From Nocardioides mesophilus (GTDB lineage: Bacteria; Actinomycetota; Actinomycetes; Propionibacteriales; Nocardioidaceae), in contig NZ_CP060713.1 in the NCBI RefSeq assembly GCF_014395785.1, forward strand, positions 3,500,501 to 3,564,500: a stretch of 64,000 bases of DNA, in the 5' to 3' direction. Below, piece after piece: positions 15,996-25,024 of this stretch. How positions within the stretch are numbered: position 1 is the first letter of the stretch; each line of letters opens with the position of its first letter. A program made the position numbers and the translations under genes. Under the pieces are notes generated by a model. That model was not told the DNA's origin and did no database searches. It saw only the letters and a list, made by a program, of their open reading frames with translations.

Positions 15996-17356
15996 GCCGG
16001 TATCTCCTCATGAGTGGTGTGTCGGACCGTCCCCGCACGGAAGGTGCGGTCCAGCGGCAGGGCAAGGAACACGAGCACGAACGGCAGCACCTGCACGCGT
16101 TGGCGGGTGAGGATGCCGAAGTTCGAGAAGTTGGAGAACGCGTAGACGAACAGCAGCGTGTACACCAGGCACATGAGCAGGTACGGCTGACGTCTGAGTC
16201 GGCGAGGCAGCCCGCGCAGGGTCGGCACGGCCCGCAGGGTGAGAAGCATGAGCACCGCCCCCTCCGTGGCCACGATCAGCGACTGCGCGTTGTCCGCCTC
16301 GAAAACGAAGGGTCGGAACAGCACCGAGACAGTGGCGACCGGGAGGTCGGCCGGGCTGTTGACGACCGTCGGCGTGAACTCCGAGCCGCCTTCGCCGGTG
16401 CGGTGCTGGGTGTCCCGGATCGCCGCGTCCACGTTGGAGACCGTGACCGACTCGACGTTGAGGAAGGTGGCGGCGCGTGCCACGATGAGCGCTCCGAGCA
16501 GCATCAGGACGGCCAGCACGCCGACCTTGACCACCGGGGTCAGTGGAGTGGCCGCCCGTGTGGACTTGCGCAGGAACATCGCGGCCGTCAGACCGACGAA
16601 CAGCGCGGCACTGATGTGTGGCCGGACCAAGGAAGTCATCGTCAGCCCGATGGCCGCGGGCAGCAGCCAGTGCCGCACCCCGGTCAGCAACCGCGCCGAC
16701 CCGAAGGCCGTCAGGCCGATGCCCATCGTGATCCAGGCCTCCTTGCCGAGCCCGGAGGGCCAGAACAGCATCGAAGGCAGCAACAGCACCAGGACGGCGT
16801 ACCGGTGGTAGTTGCCGTCGGGCACGGCCACTCGGAACGCCCGGTAGAAGAAGTAGCAGCCCCAGAAGCTGAGGGCCGCGAAGATGGCGAAGGCGATGTA
16901 GATGCTGGTGCCGAACGCGGTGTAGATGAGGCCGGTCAGCATCCGCACGAACCCCGACCCGATGAAGCTGTGCCCGAGGTTGGCGTCGAGGAAACCGAGT
17001 CGGTAGCTCACGGCCAGCCGTCCCCCCTCGGCGTCGTAGACCGAGGCGTCCGACTCGCCGTTGTAGAGCACGAAGGCCATCAGGTAGCGCGCAACCGTCG
17101 CCAGCACCTTGGCGGCCAGGGCCCACAGCAGCAGCCGGGCGATGAACGGGTCCTGCTCGGCGCGGCCCGCACGGACCACGAGGTGCAGGGTGAGCAGCAG
17201 GAGCGCCGGGATGACGACCAGGGCGCCGAAGAGGTCGTAGCGGTCCCGGCCGCCCGCCCACGCCAGCAGCAGCGCGTACCCGCCCACGGCGAGGACGCCC
17301 GCCACCTGGGCGGCGCCCAGGCGGACGGGGTCACCGGTCCGCAGTCGTAGAAGCAT
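15992..17356 (-). CDS. polytopic membrane protein, candidate polysaccharide polymerase
   Basis: 454-residue integral membrane protein with about ten or eleven hydrophobic segments, a middle segment with GKEAWITMGIGLTAFG and a C-terminal TRQRVQVLPFVLVFLALP. A large soluble loop (about residues 300-360) holds SEFTPTVVNSPADLP. Similar proteins are found in actinobacterial exopolysaccharide loci without a proven role; a Wzy-like polymerase is plausible, a flippase less so because the segment number and pattern do not fit Wzx. ATG at 17356 is two bases after the upstream stop. Confidence 0.65.
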   Translation of the reverse strand: MLLRLRTGDPVRLGAAQVAGVLAVGGYALLLAWAGGRDRYDLFGALVVIPALLLLTLHLVVRAGRAEQDPFIARLLLWALAAKVLATVARYLMAFVLYNGESDASVYDAEGGRLAVSYRLGFLDANLGHSFIGSGFVRMLTGLIYTAFGTSIYIAFAIFAALSFWGCYFFYRAFRVAVPDGNYHRYAVLVLLLPSMLFWPSGLGKEAWITMGIGLTAFGSARLLTGVRHWLLPAAIGLTMTSLVRPHISAALFVGLTAAMFLRKSTRAATPLTPVVKVGVLAVLMLLGALIVARAATFLNVESVTVSNVDAAIRDTQHRTGEGGSEFTPTVVNSPADLPVATVSVLFRPFVFEADNAQSLIVATEGAVLMLLTLRAVPTLRGLPRRLRRQPYLLMCLVYTLLFVYAFSNFSNFGILTRQRVQVLPFVLVFLALPLDRTFRAGTVRHTTHEEIPA

Positions 17357-17358
17357 GC

Positions 17359-18438
17359 TCAGAACACCTCGAGGTCGCCGAGGGGAAGCTGCCAGGTCCG
17401 GGGCGTCAGCACGTCGACGTCGAGGCGGCGGCGCGGGTTGACCACCAGGCCCACGCCCTGCCCGGGCACCGGCAGGAACCCCGGCGCAGCACCGAGGCCG
17501 GCCTCGACGGAGCCCGGCGGAGTGCGCACCGTGACGTGGTCGGCGCCCGAGTGTCGCGCGGCAGCCAGCAGCCGCCGGCAGGAGCGCGTGTCCCCGTCGG
17601 CGACCACCAGGTCCGCCACCGTGAACTCGGTGAGCGGACCGCGTGCCCGCATCCGGCCGAAGGCCAGTCCCGTCGGACGGCCGCCGGACTCGACGACCAC
17701 GCACCGGTAGTCCAGCCCGGGAGCCTGCCCGTACCGCCACAGCAGGTACTCGAAGCTGCGGGGGGTGTGCAGGCCCGTGGGAGTGCGAGCCTCCTCGAGC
17801 AGCCTGCACACCTCGGGCCCGAGGTCGGCGAGCACCTGCCCGGCCGGCTCGAACGGGCATCGCGGCAGCCGCGCCGGTGAAGCTGGGGCGGGCGGCAGCG
17901 CCCCCCGACGTGCCGCAGAGGCGGTGGTCGCCCGGGCTGCGCGGGCACCGCGGGCCATCGCCACCGGGTGCACCGGTGACAGGCGCACCGGCAGGATGCC
18001 GACGGGCTGCCAGCCCATGGACAGGTAACCGGGGCGGCTGTTGGCGTTCGGCGTGTTGAACACGAGGTCGACGTCGTCGACACGGTCCAGCTCGGCGAGG
18101 AGACCCAGGGTGAGGCGCTTGAAGATGCCGCGGCCCTGGTGGTCCGGCGCCGTCGCGGTGTCGACAGCTCGGACCGCCCGCAACGTGGTGGGCCCGGACT
18201 GCAGCCGCCACCGCAGGAACAGCCGGACCCCGACCAGGCGGTCCTCTGCGTGCGCCAGCAGGCCGGCGGAGACCCCGAACGGGTTGTCACGGTGCTTCCA
18301 CCGGAAGAACTCCGGCGTGTTCTGGCCGGTCGGCCCTCCGCCGAGGGCGTCGGTCATCAACCCCAGGATCTCCGTCTCGTCCTCCTGGTGGGCCGGGCGG
18401 ACGCTGATCTCGGTGGCGCCGGCATCGGTCGTGGTCAC
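17359..18438 (-). CDS. GNAT-family N-acetyltransferase
   Basis: 359-residue acyltransferase. The acetyl-CoA loop is VDTATAPDHQGRGIFKRL at about residues 90-107, preceded by an N-terminal ISVRPAHQEDETEILGLM. The protein is longer than a single GNAT fold (about 150 residues), so the C-terminal half may be a second, degenerate fold. The GTG start overlaps the nucleotidyltransferase stop (GTGA). A neighbouring nucleotidyltransferase and PqqD-like protein suggest it modifies either a sugar or a peptide in this locus; the acceptor is unknown. Confidence 0.75.
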   Translation of the reverse strand: MTTTDAGATEISVRPAHQEDETEILGLMTDALGGGPTGQNTPEFFRWKHRDNPFGVSAGLLAHAEDRLVGVRLFLRWRLQSGPTTLRAVRAVDTATAPDHQGRGIFKRLTLGLLAELDRVDDVDLVFNTPNANSRPGYLSMGWQPVGILPVRLSPVHPVAMARGARAARATTASAARRGALPPAPASPARLPRCPFEPAGQVLADLGPEVCRLLEEARTPTGLHTPRSFEYLLWRYGQAPGLDYRCVVVESGGRPTGLAFGRMRARGPLTEFTVADLVVADGDTRSCRRLLAAARHSGADHVTVRTPPGSVEAGLGAAPGFLPVPGQGVGLVVNPRRRLDVDVLTPRTWQLPLGDLEVF

Positions 18439-19565
18439 TGCTCGCTCCTGTTCGCGCGGATCTCGGTGACGCCGTGACGGAGCCGGCTCATCAGGCCCGA
18501 GTGCCGGTCCTCCAGGTAGGAGCGCTCGGGCAGCGCCAGCGACAGCACGTAGCGCGGCCGCTGCCGGATCGGGAGGGTGCGCACCGCCGCGAAGGAGCGG
18601 GCCGCGTAGCTCGAGGACGCGCCGTAGACCGAGAGGTGCGACGCCTCGCGGCGGGTGCTCCGGTGGGCGCTGGCCCAGGCGCTCGCCTGCAGCACGTCGG
18701 CGAGCCGAAGCTCGTTCCAGCTGGTCCGGATCGCTCGCGCCACCACGGCCTCGCCCCGGCTGTTGCGCATCAGCTCGCGGAAGCGGCTCCAGTCGATCTC
18801 CCGAGTCAGCAGGATCTGCGCCACGTCACGTAACGGCACCAGCTGCGGACGGCGATCGCCGAGCGCGGCGTGGTAGCAGGCGTGCAGCAGCCGGGCCTCG
18901 CGCGGGAGGGCATGCATCGTGCGGCCACCGAGCGAGAACGGCTCGCTCTCGCGCCACAGTCCGTCGAGGTCGAGAAGCCCGCCGTACGGTCCCATCGTGA
19001 AGGTCCGGTGCAGGTCGATCTCCAGCCCGGCGGGCGTCCGCATCGCCGTGCCTTTGCCGAAGCGCTGGTCGAAGCCGGGCCGCGGCTCGGGATAGCTGCG
19101 CCGGCACCCCTGCGACTCCAGCAGCCGGACCGCGTCGTAGTAGGAGGAGCTCGGGACCAGCAGGTCGATGTCCCCGTAGGCGCGGTGGCTGACGTCGGTG
19201 TGGTCGAGCCGGGCCGAGACCGGCCCCTTGAGGACCCGGACCGGGATGCCGGCGTCGTCGAGCGCGGTGACGGTGCGCACCAGGAGGTCCTCCAGCATCA
19301 GGATCGCCACAGAGGCGCGGATGTGGATCTCCTCGGCCTGGTCGCGCTGCTCGTCGGTGACCGGCAGCGCGCCGCCGCGGATCGCCGCCCAGAAGAGCCC
19401 GGTCAGCTTCTGCTGCCGGACGTTCGCGTGCAAACCGGCGAAGGCGGGGTCGCCCAGGGGTTCCGAGGGCAGCTCGAGCACCGTCCCGGCGAGCCCGTAG
19501 GCCGCGACGGCACGCACGGCAGGGGAGTAGTGACCGCTCTCGGACCAGGTCGGCACGTCACTCAT
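18435..19565 (-). CDS. nucleotidyltransferase family protein (NTP_transf_5 type)
   Basis: 376-residue protein. The nucleotidyltransferase signature is RVLKGPVSARLDHTDVSHRAYGDIDLLV at about residues 110-140, with the metal-binding DIDLL; EIDLHRTF supplies a later acidic site. Such proteins accompany PqqD-like, HPr-kinase-like and asparagine-synthase genes both in lasso-peptide loci and in exosortase-type polysaccharide loci. Their substrate here is unknown. The stop overlaps the GNAT start, and the start overlaps the upstream PqqD-like stop by eight bases. Confidence 0.78.
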   Translation of the reverse strand: MSDVPTWSESGHYSPAVRAVAAYGLAGTVLELPSEPLGDPAFAGLHANVRQQKLTGLFWAAIRGGALPVTDEQRDQAEEIHIRASVAILMLEDLLVRTVTALDDAGIPVRVLKGPVSARLDHTDVSHRAYGDIDLLVPSSSYYDAVRLLESQGCRRSYPEPRPGFDQRFGKGTAMRTPAGLEIDLHRTFTMGPYGGLLDLDGLWRESEPFSLGGRTMHALPREARLLHACYHAALGDRRPQLVPLRDVAQILLTREIDWSRFRELMRNSRGEAVVARAIRTSWNELRLADVLQASAWASAHRSTRREASHLSVYGASSSYAARSFAAVRTLPIRQRPRYVLSLALPERSYLEDRHSGLMSRLRHGVTEIRANRSEQ

Positions 19566-19854
19566 CCCCTTCGACCACGCCGTGGTTCACCAGCTCGTGG
19601 AGCGCGCACTCCACCTCGTCGGCCACCTCCACCCGGGGGTCCGGCTCGAAGGCCGCGACGATCTCGGTCATGGTCGGCCGCGAGTCCAGAAGGCGCCACA
19701 GCTCGGCGGTTCCGCCGCCGAGGACCAGCGGGACCCGGTCCTCCCCGCGGGGCAGCAGCACCACGTGACGACCGGTGTCACGCCACAGCACGCCATCGGC
19801 GCGCCGGTAGCGTGCGGGGAAGCTGCCCCGCTGCAGTCCCCCGTCGTGGGTCAC
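19558..19854 (-). CDS. PqqD-like peptide-binding protein (copy 2)
   Basis: 98-residue small protein with the PqqD-type layout: a beta-rich first half (GRHVVLLPRGEDRVPLVLGGGTAELWRLLD), then RPTMTEIVAAF and a C-terminal helix ending in LVNHGVVEGDE. It is diverged from copy 1 at 12.2 kb, so the two probably serve different partners, this one the nucleotidyltransferase. GTG start overlaps the WbpA-like stop (GTGA). The family call rests on length and pattern more than on strict motifs. Confidence 0.68.
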   Translation of the reverse strand: MTHDGGLQRGSFPARYRRADGVLWRDTGRHVVLLPRGEDRVPLVLGGGTAELWRLLDSRPTMTEIVAAFEPDPRVEVADEVECALHELVNHGVVEGDE

Positions 19855-21176
19855 AGCGTCACGACTCGCTCGTCACCACGGACCCCGAGGGCGTTGCGGG
19901 CGTCGAAGACCAGCTTCGCCCCGCCCTGCAGCCACTGCAGGTCGTAGACGTCGTGCGGGGTGAGCAGCGCGACCGCGTCGGCCTGCGCCAGCACGTCGGC
20001 CGACAGCTCGCTGCGCTCCAGCGAGAGACCGTGGCTCTCGAGCCTCTCGACGAAGGGGTCGTGGAAGCTCACCTTCACCCCGCGACGGGCCAGCTGCGCC
20101 AGGGTCTCGACGGCCGCGGACTCCCGCAGGTCTCCGACGTTCGGCTTGTAGGTGACGCCGAGTGCGAGCACCGAGGCGTCCCGCACCGAGACGCCGCGCT
20201 CGCCGAGAGCGTCGACGATCCGCCGGCACACGTAGTCCGGCATCTCGGCGTTGATGTCCTGCGCCAGCTCCACGAGCCGGAAGCGGCGGCCGGTGTCGCG
20301 ATGCGACTGCCAGGCGAGGTACGTCGGGTCCAGCGGGATGCAGTGCCCGCCGACACCGGGACCCGGCTGGAACGGCATGAAGCCGAACGGCTTGGTGGCC
20401 GCCGCCCGGATCACCTCCCAGACGTCGATGCCCTGGTCGTGGCACTGGCGGGCCAGCTCGTTGACCAGCGCGATGTTCACCATCCGGAACGTGTTCTCGA
20501 GCAGCTTGGCCAGCTCGGCCGAACGGGCGCTGGACAGCTCGGTCACGTCGTCGACGAGCAGCCGGTAGAAGGCGCCCGCCGCCGCTGTGGCGCGCGCGTC
20601 GATGCCGCCGACCACCCGTGGCGTGTTGCGCAGCCCGTACTTCGTGTTGCCAGGGTCGATGCGCTCCGGCGAGAACGCGAGCAAGAAGTCGTCTCCGGCG
20701 CGGAGCCCGCTCGCCTCGAGCAGTGGCTGCACGACCTGCTCGGTGGTGCCCGGGTACGTGGTCGACTCCAGAATCACCAGCTGCCCTGGCCGGAGCATCT
20801 GCGACACCAGGCGGCTGGCGCCCTCGACCGCGCCGAGGTCGGGTCGGTGGTCGGTGATGGGGGTTGGGACGCAGATCACCACTACGTCGGCGTCCGCGAC
20901 GCGTGCGAAGTCGGTCCCGAAGCTCAACCGACCGCTGTCGGTGGCCATGGCGAAGACCCCGTCGTCGACCCCGGGAACCACGCTCTCGCCCCGGGACAGC
21001 GCACCGACACGGGCGGCGTCGATGTCGATGCCGTGGACGTCGAGACCTTCGACGGCCGCCGCCGCCGCGAGGGAGAGGCCGACGTAGCCCTGCCCGATGA
21101 CGACCAGCCGCAACCGTCCGGTCGGCAGCCGGTCGAGCAAGGATGCGACGACGTCGGTGCTGGGCTCACTGTCCAT
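19851..21176 (-). CDS. nucleotide-sugar dehydrogenase, UDP-GlcNAc type (WbpA/WecC-like)
   Basis: 441-residue NAD-dependent enzyme oxidising C6 of a UDP-amino sugar to a uronic acid. Marks: the NAD site LVVIGQGYVGLSLAAAAA, a middle LESTTYPGTTEQV, the catalytic cysteine segment GVGGHCIPLDPTYLAW and the C-terminal LGVTYKPNVGDLRES. The HCIPLDP form fits the UDP-GlcNAc/ManNAc dehydrogenases rather than UDP-glucose dehydrogenase. ATG 21176 was chosen over an earlier in-frame codon at 21221 because homology starts here and AGAGG lies upstream. With WbpB-, WbpE- and WbpD-like genes in the window it completes a UDP-diacetamido-uronate route. Confidence 0.86.
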   Translation of the reverse strand: MDSEPSTDVVASLLDRLPTGRLRLVVIGQGYVGLSLAAAAAVEGLDVHGIDIDAARVGALSRGESVVPGVDDGVFAMATDSGRLSFGTDFARVADADVVVICVPTPITDHRPDLGAVEGASRLVSQMLRPGQLVILESTTYPGTTEQVVQPLLEASGLRAGDDFLLAFSPERIDPGNTKYGLRNTPRVVGGIDARATAAAGAFYRLLVDDVTELSSARSAELAKLLENTFRMVNIALVNELARQCHDQGIDVWEVIRAAATKPFGFMPFQPGPGVGGHCIPLDPTYLAWQSHRDTGRRFRLVELAQDINAEMPDYVCRRIVDALGERGVSVRDASVLALGVTYKPNVGDLRESAAVETLAQLARRGVKVSFHDPFVERLESHGLSLERSELSADVLAQADAVALLTPHDVYDLQWLQGGAKLVFDARNALGVRGDERVVTL

Positions 21177-21230
21177 GGTCGGGACCTCTCTTCTCGTGGC
21201 TTTCGTCTGGCTGCACTGCACGGGCGCTCG

Positions 21231-22868
21231 TCAGGCCCTGGGAGAGCGCGTGTCGCGCCGGGTGGCCGGCACCGGACTCCTCCGCGTCCCCGCCCCGGGC
21301 GTGGCTCCGGCGCCGGAGCGCACCTGCCAGGTCGGGTAGGGGTCGAAGGAGACCGAGGAGCTGCCCACGAGCACCGCTCCCAGGGCGGGGACGCCCATCC
21401 GCGAGAGCAGCCGGTGAGCGGAGCGTCCGTGCTCGGAGGTGGCGCGGTTGGCCCGCACCACGATCAGGGCCGCGTCGACGTGGGGCGAGACGTCCACGGC
21501 GTCGGACACGGTGAGCAGGGGCGCGGTGTCGATGATCACCACGTCCGCGAGCTTGCGGGCCTTGCGGATCAGCGGTCCGGCGCCTGCCAGCAGCGCACCC
21601 GGGTGCCCGAGCTCGGTCCCGGCGGTGGCGATCAGCACGTCCGGGTAGTCGGTCTCCCGGACCACGTTGGCCAGGTCCAGGCCCCGGTCGGCTCCCAGCA
21701 GGTCGGAGAGGCCGACCGAGGAGCCCACGTTGAAGAACGCGTCGATCGCCGGGTCCCGGAAGTCCATCGACAGGATCAGGACGCGGCGCCCTGACTCGGC
21801 CATGACCACCGCCAGGTTGGCCACGGTCGCCGACTTCCCCTCACCCGGGTTGGCGCTGGTGACCAGGATGACCTCCGGGTGCCGCCGGCCGGCGACGGAC
21901 TGGCCGCCGGGACGGCGCACGTCCGGCACCATCAGCAGAACCGCGGAGCGGAGCGCGCGGTAGGCCTCGGCCACCGCACCGCCCGGATCCGTGGCCGTGA
22001 CCACGGTGCGACTCTCCCAGTCGCGCCAGGGCCGGCCGGGGATCTCGGCGATGACCGGCAGGTGGAACTCCTGCTCGACGTGCTCGCGGGTGCGCAACCG
22101 CGAGTCCAGGCGCTCCATCAGCAGGGCCAGTGCGAGTCCGAGCAGCAGACCGACACCGGTGCCGATCATCAGCCGCTGGACCGGGCTGCTCGGCGGCGCG
22201 AAGCCGGTCGTCGGCTGGGCGATCGGCACCGCTGGCTGCAGCAGCTCAAGTGGAGACGTCGCCACCGTCGCGTCCTGCAGCGTGATCGCCCGGGAGATGG
22301 CCGCCTGGTAGCCGGAGCTCAGACCCGCGCGCTCAGCGCTCAGGGAGCTGTTGCCCGGCTGGGCTGTGACCCGGGCGTCCAGCTCCTTGAGTCGGATGGC
22401 GTAGTCCTGGAGCTGCGGCCGGAGGGCGGCCAGCTGCTTCTCGGCGTCGATGCGGTCCTTCGCCCCGAAGTACTCGACGAGCTGCCGGGCGAACACGTTC
22501 GCCCGTTCCGCAGCCACCTTCTCGCTCTTGTCGACGGTGGAGATGGTGACCGTCAGGTTCTCGGGGTTGGCAGTGGGCTTGATCAGCGAGGCCAGGACCT
22601 GGGGATCCTGGGTGCCACCGAGCTCCTTGGCCGCGCGCTTCGGAACGTCGCCGGCGGTCGCGTAGAGGGCGACCGTGGACAGGTTGGTCGCCTGGTTCGC
22701 GGACGGCCTGAGCACGATCGTCGCGGTGGCCTTGTACTCCATGTGTGACTGGGTGACTGCGTCGCCCGAGGGAAGGGTGACCCACACCGCGAACATGGCG
22801 ACCGCGGTGGCTGCGACGATCAGCACCCAGCGGCGCCGAAAGACCTCCAGGTAGTCGATCAGATCCAC
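21231..22868 (-). CDS. polysaccharide co-polymerase/tyrosine autokinase (Wzc-like)
   Basis: 545-residue membrane protein that controls chain length and export of surface polysaccharide. Domains: Wzz with a membrane segment at about 13-31, a periplasm-side coiled region (KQLAALRPQLQDYAIRLKELDARV), a second membrane segment near 230-250, then a BY-kinase with Walker A SANPGEGKSATVANLA and Walker A-prime VLILSMDFRDPAID. The C-terminal tail has only one tyrosine (FDPYPTW) instead of the usual cluster, so autophosphorylation may be reduced or occur elsewhere. GTG start overlaps the upstream stop by ten bases. Confidence 0.87.
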   Translation of the reverse strand: MDLIDYLEVFRRRWVLIVAATAVAMFAVWVTLPSGDAVTQSHMEYKATATIVLRPSANQATNLSTVALYATAGDVPKRAAKELGGTQDPQVLASLIKPTANPENLTVTISTVDKSEKVAAERANVFARQLVEYFGAKDRIDAEKQLAALRPQLQDYAIRLKELDARVTAQPGNSSLSAERAGLSSGYQAAISRAITLQDATVATSPLELLQPAVPIAQPTTGFAPPSSPVQRLMIGTGVGLLLGLALALLMERLDSRLRTREHVEQEFHLPVIAEIPGRPWRDWESRTVVTATDPGGAVAEAYRALRSAVLLMVPDVRRPGGQSVAGRRHPEVILVTSANPGEGKSATVANLAVVMAESGRRVLILSMDFRDPAIDAFFNVGSSVGLSDLLGADRGLDLANVVRETDYPDVLIATAGTELGHPGALLAGAGPLIRKARKLADVVIIDTAPLLTVSDAVDVSPHVDAALIVVRANRATSEHGRSAHRLLSRMGVPALGAVLVGSSSVSFDPYPTWQVRSGAGATPGAGTRRSPVPATRRDTRSPRA

Positions 22869-24772
22869 GCGACGTCACTCCTGCTGATGGCGGGGGCGGA
22901 CTCGGGCGTCTTCTGCGCCGGTATGCGCGACGATTGCGCGGCACCCACAGCGTCGAAGAGCAGCCTTCGGGACAGGTCGTCGGCGCGTTCCGCGACGGCG
23001 GCCGTGAGCTTCTCGAGGAGCTGGTCCAGCCGAGCCCGCGGCACGGGCATCGGACGCAGCTGCATGATCGAGGGATGGTTGGTCGGCCTCTGCAGCTCGG
23101 CAGGGGTGTGCAGCTCCTCGTAGAGCTTCTCCCCGGGGCGCACCCCGGTCACCCGGATCTCCACGTCGAGGCCCGGCCGGCGGCCCGACAGACGGATCAG
23201 TCGGTGTGCCAGGTCGAGGATGTGCACGGGCTTGCCCATGTCGAGCAGGAAGATCTCGCCGCCATCGGCCATCGCCGCTGCGTTGACGACCAGGCGGACC
23301 GCCTCCGGGATCGACATGAAGTAGCGCGTCATCCGACCGTCGGTGATGGTGACCGGCCCTCCCCGACGGATCTGGTCGACGAACGTCGGTACGACGCTGC
23401 CGCGGCTGCCCAGCACGTTGCCGAACCGGACGACGCAGCTGGTCATCGCGCCGGAGTGCTGCAGCACGATGCTCTCGCCCAGCGACTTGGTGGCACCCAT
23501 CACGTTGCCGGGCTGCACCGCCTTGTCGGTGGAGATGAAGACGAAGTGCTCGACCCCCGAGGTGCGAGCCGCCTCCACCACCGTCTGGGTCCCCAGCACG
23601 TTGGTCTGGACCGCCTCCACGGGATGCGACTCGAGCAGCGGGACGTGCTTGTGCGCGGCGGCGTGGAAGACGATGTGCGGCCGCTCCGCCTCGAAGACAC
23701 GACGCACCGCCGCCTCCTCCCGGATGTCGGCCAGGTGCTGCACGGCCGTGGTCGCCGGCAGGTGCGCCGCCGCGTCGAAGAGGTGCGTCTCGTCGTGGTC
23801 GACCAGGGCGACGCGCTCGGCACCGAGTCGGGCGACCTGACGCGCGATCTCCGAGCCGATGGAGCCGCCGGCGCCCGTCACGAGGACGCGGCGGCCCTGC
23901 ACGAGGGAGAGCACCGCGTCGAGGTCGGTCTCGATCTGCCCACGGCCGAGGAGGTCGCTGGGCTCCACGTCGCGCACGTCGCTGAGCTGGACGCGACCGT
24001 CGACCAGGTCCGAGAGCCGTGGCAGCACCCGCAGCACGGTGCCGCTGCCCTCCGCGAGCGCGGCGACCCGACGTACCAGCTCCGGTCCGGCCGACGGCAC
24101 CGCCAGGATGGCCGAGGACACACGCAGCCGGTCCACGATCAGCGGGAGGTCGTCGATGGCCCCCTCCACCCGGACTCCGCGGATACGACGTCCCTGCAGG
24201 GCCGGATCGTCGTCGAGGAAGGCGACGACGCACGCCCGTTCCCCGTGGCGCTGCGCGTCCTCGGCGAGCGCCACCCCCGCGCTGCCGGCGCCCAGGACCA
24301 CGAAGCGCACCACGTCGTCGCCCGTGCGGTGGCCGTCACCGACCAGTCGGGGTTGGAAACGGATGGTCCCCACCAGACCCACCGAGAGCACGGCCGCCAC
24401 CAGCGGCACCGAGAGCGGAACCGGACGGTCGCGCAGGATCACGATCGGCACGACGACCAGGACGCTGGCGCCGTGGGCGAGCAGGATCTGCCGCGCCTCG
24501 TAGATGCTGGCGTGGCGCCACACCCCGGAGTAGAGACCGGTGGCCCCGGTGCACACCACTGCCACTCCCACCCACAGCGGCAGCAGCGACGCCCAACCCG
24601 GCCAGGCCTCCGCCGGCACGTCGGCGTCGTAGCGCAGCACGATCGCGGCCAACCAGGCGATCGACAGCAGCGCCGCGTCGACACCCGCCGTCTTCCAGTA
24701 GGTGCGCGCGTGGAGGAGCTTGCCGATCAGCTTTGACGCAAGGCGCAAAGACAGAAAAGAACGAACAGACAT
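22859..24772 (-). CDS. membrane-bound UDP-sugar 4,6-dehydratase (CapD/PglF/WbpM-like)
   Basis: 637-residue protein of the FlaA1/CapD family. About four N-terminal membrane segments, a CoA-binding-like Rossmann domain (FVVLGAGSAGVALAEDA), then a short-chain dehydrogenase domain with GAGGSIGSEIARQ, FISTDKAVQPGNVMGATKSLGE and IRVTGVRPGEKLYEELHT. It should convert UDP-GlcNAc to the 4-keto-6-deoxy sugar, the first step to UDP-diNAc-bacillosamine. I chose ATG 24772; earlier in-frame starts at 24808 and 24841 would add residues unlike the family. It is the first gene of the minus-strand operon. Confidence 0.87.
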   Translation of the reverse strand: MSVRSFLSLRLASKLIGKLLHARTYWKTAGVDAALLSIAWLAAIVLRYDADVPAEAWPGWASLLPLWVGVAVVCTGATGLYSGVWRHASIYEARQILLAHGASVLVVVPIVILRDRPVPLSVPLVAAVLSVGLVGTIRFQPRLVGDGHRTGDDVVRFVVLGAGSAGVALAEDAQRHGERACVVAFLDDDPALQGRRIRGVRVEGAIDDLPLIVDRLRVSSAILAVPSAGPELVRRVAALAEGSGTVLRVLPRLSDLVDGRVQLSDVRDVEPSDLLGRGQIETDLDAVLSLVQGRRVLVTGAGGSIGSEIARQVARLGAERVALVDHDETHLFDAAAHLPATTAVQHLADIREEAAVRRVFEAERPHIVFHAAAHKHVPLLESHPVEAVQTNVLGTQTVVEAARTSGVEHFVFISTDKAVQPGNVMGATKSLGESIVLQHSGAMTSCVVRFGNVLGSRGSVVPTFVDQIRRGGPVTITDGRMTRYFMSIPEAVRLVVNAAAMADGGEIFLLDMGKPVHILDLAHRLIRLSGRRPGLDVEIRVTGVRPGEKLYEELHTPAELQRPTNHPSIMQLRPMPVPRARLDQLLEKLTAAVAERADDLSRRLLFDAVGAAQSSRIPAQKTPESAPAISRSDVAWI

Positions 24773-25024
24773 TGGATACCCCGAACCCCTCCAGGCGACG
24801 ACCCGCATTGCAAACCCACCCCGGGCCGAGTCGAACCTCACCTGCTGATCGACTCTTACACGGCGGCGACGGACGGGGAATGAGACGTTGTGACTAATCC
24901 GGTGGCTGGTTTCGGCGGCCTTTCATCCGAGCTGCGCGGGCTATCCGTTTTGGGGGTGGTCCCAAATGACTAAAGACGCTGCACGGAACCGGGTGACACG
25001 CTCTTGCCGAGGGGGGAATCCGTT
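24773..25024. promoter_or_regulatory. divergent promoter region of the two polysaccharide operons
   Basis: This 252-base gap separates the 13-gene minus operon from the plus-strand genes. It contains a 6-base inverted repeat, TTTGGG-N6-CCCAAA (24949-24966), followed by the less GC-rich TGACTAAAGACG. A strong GGGGGG ribosome site (25012-25017) precedes the plus-strand start. I saw no certain -10/-35 pair. Confidence 0.4.

Noticed and set aside
10799-19854. Lasso-peptide biosynthetic cluster
   Set aside because: PqqD-like, HPr-kinase-like, nucleotidyltransferase and asparagine-synthase genes match parts of one, but no transglutaminase-like protease, precursor peptide or exporter is visible, and sugar genes surround them.
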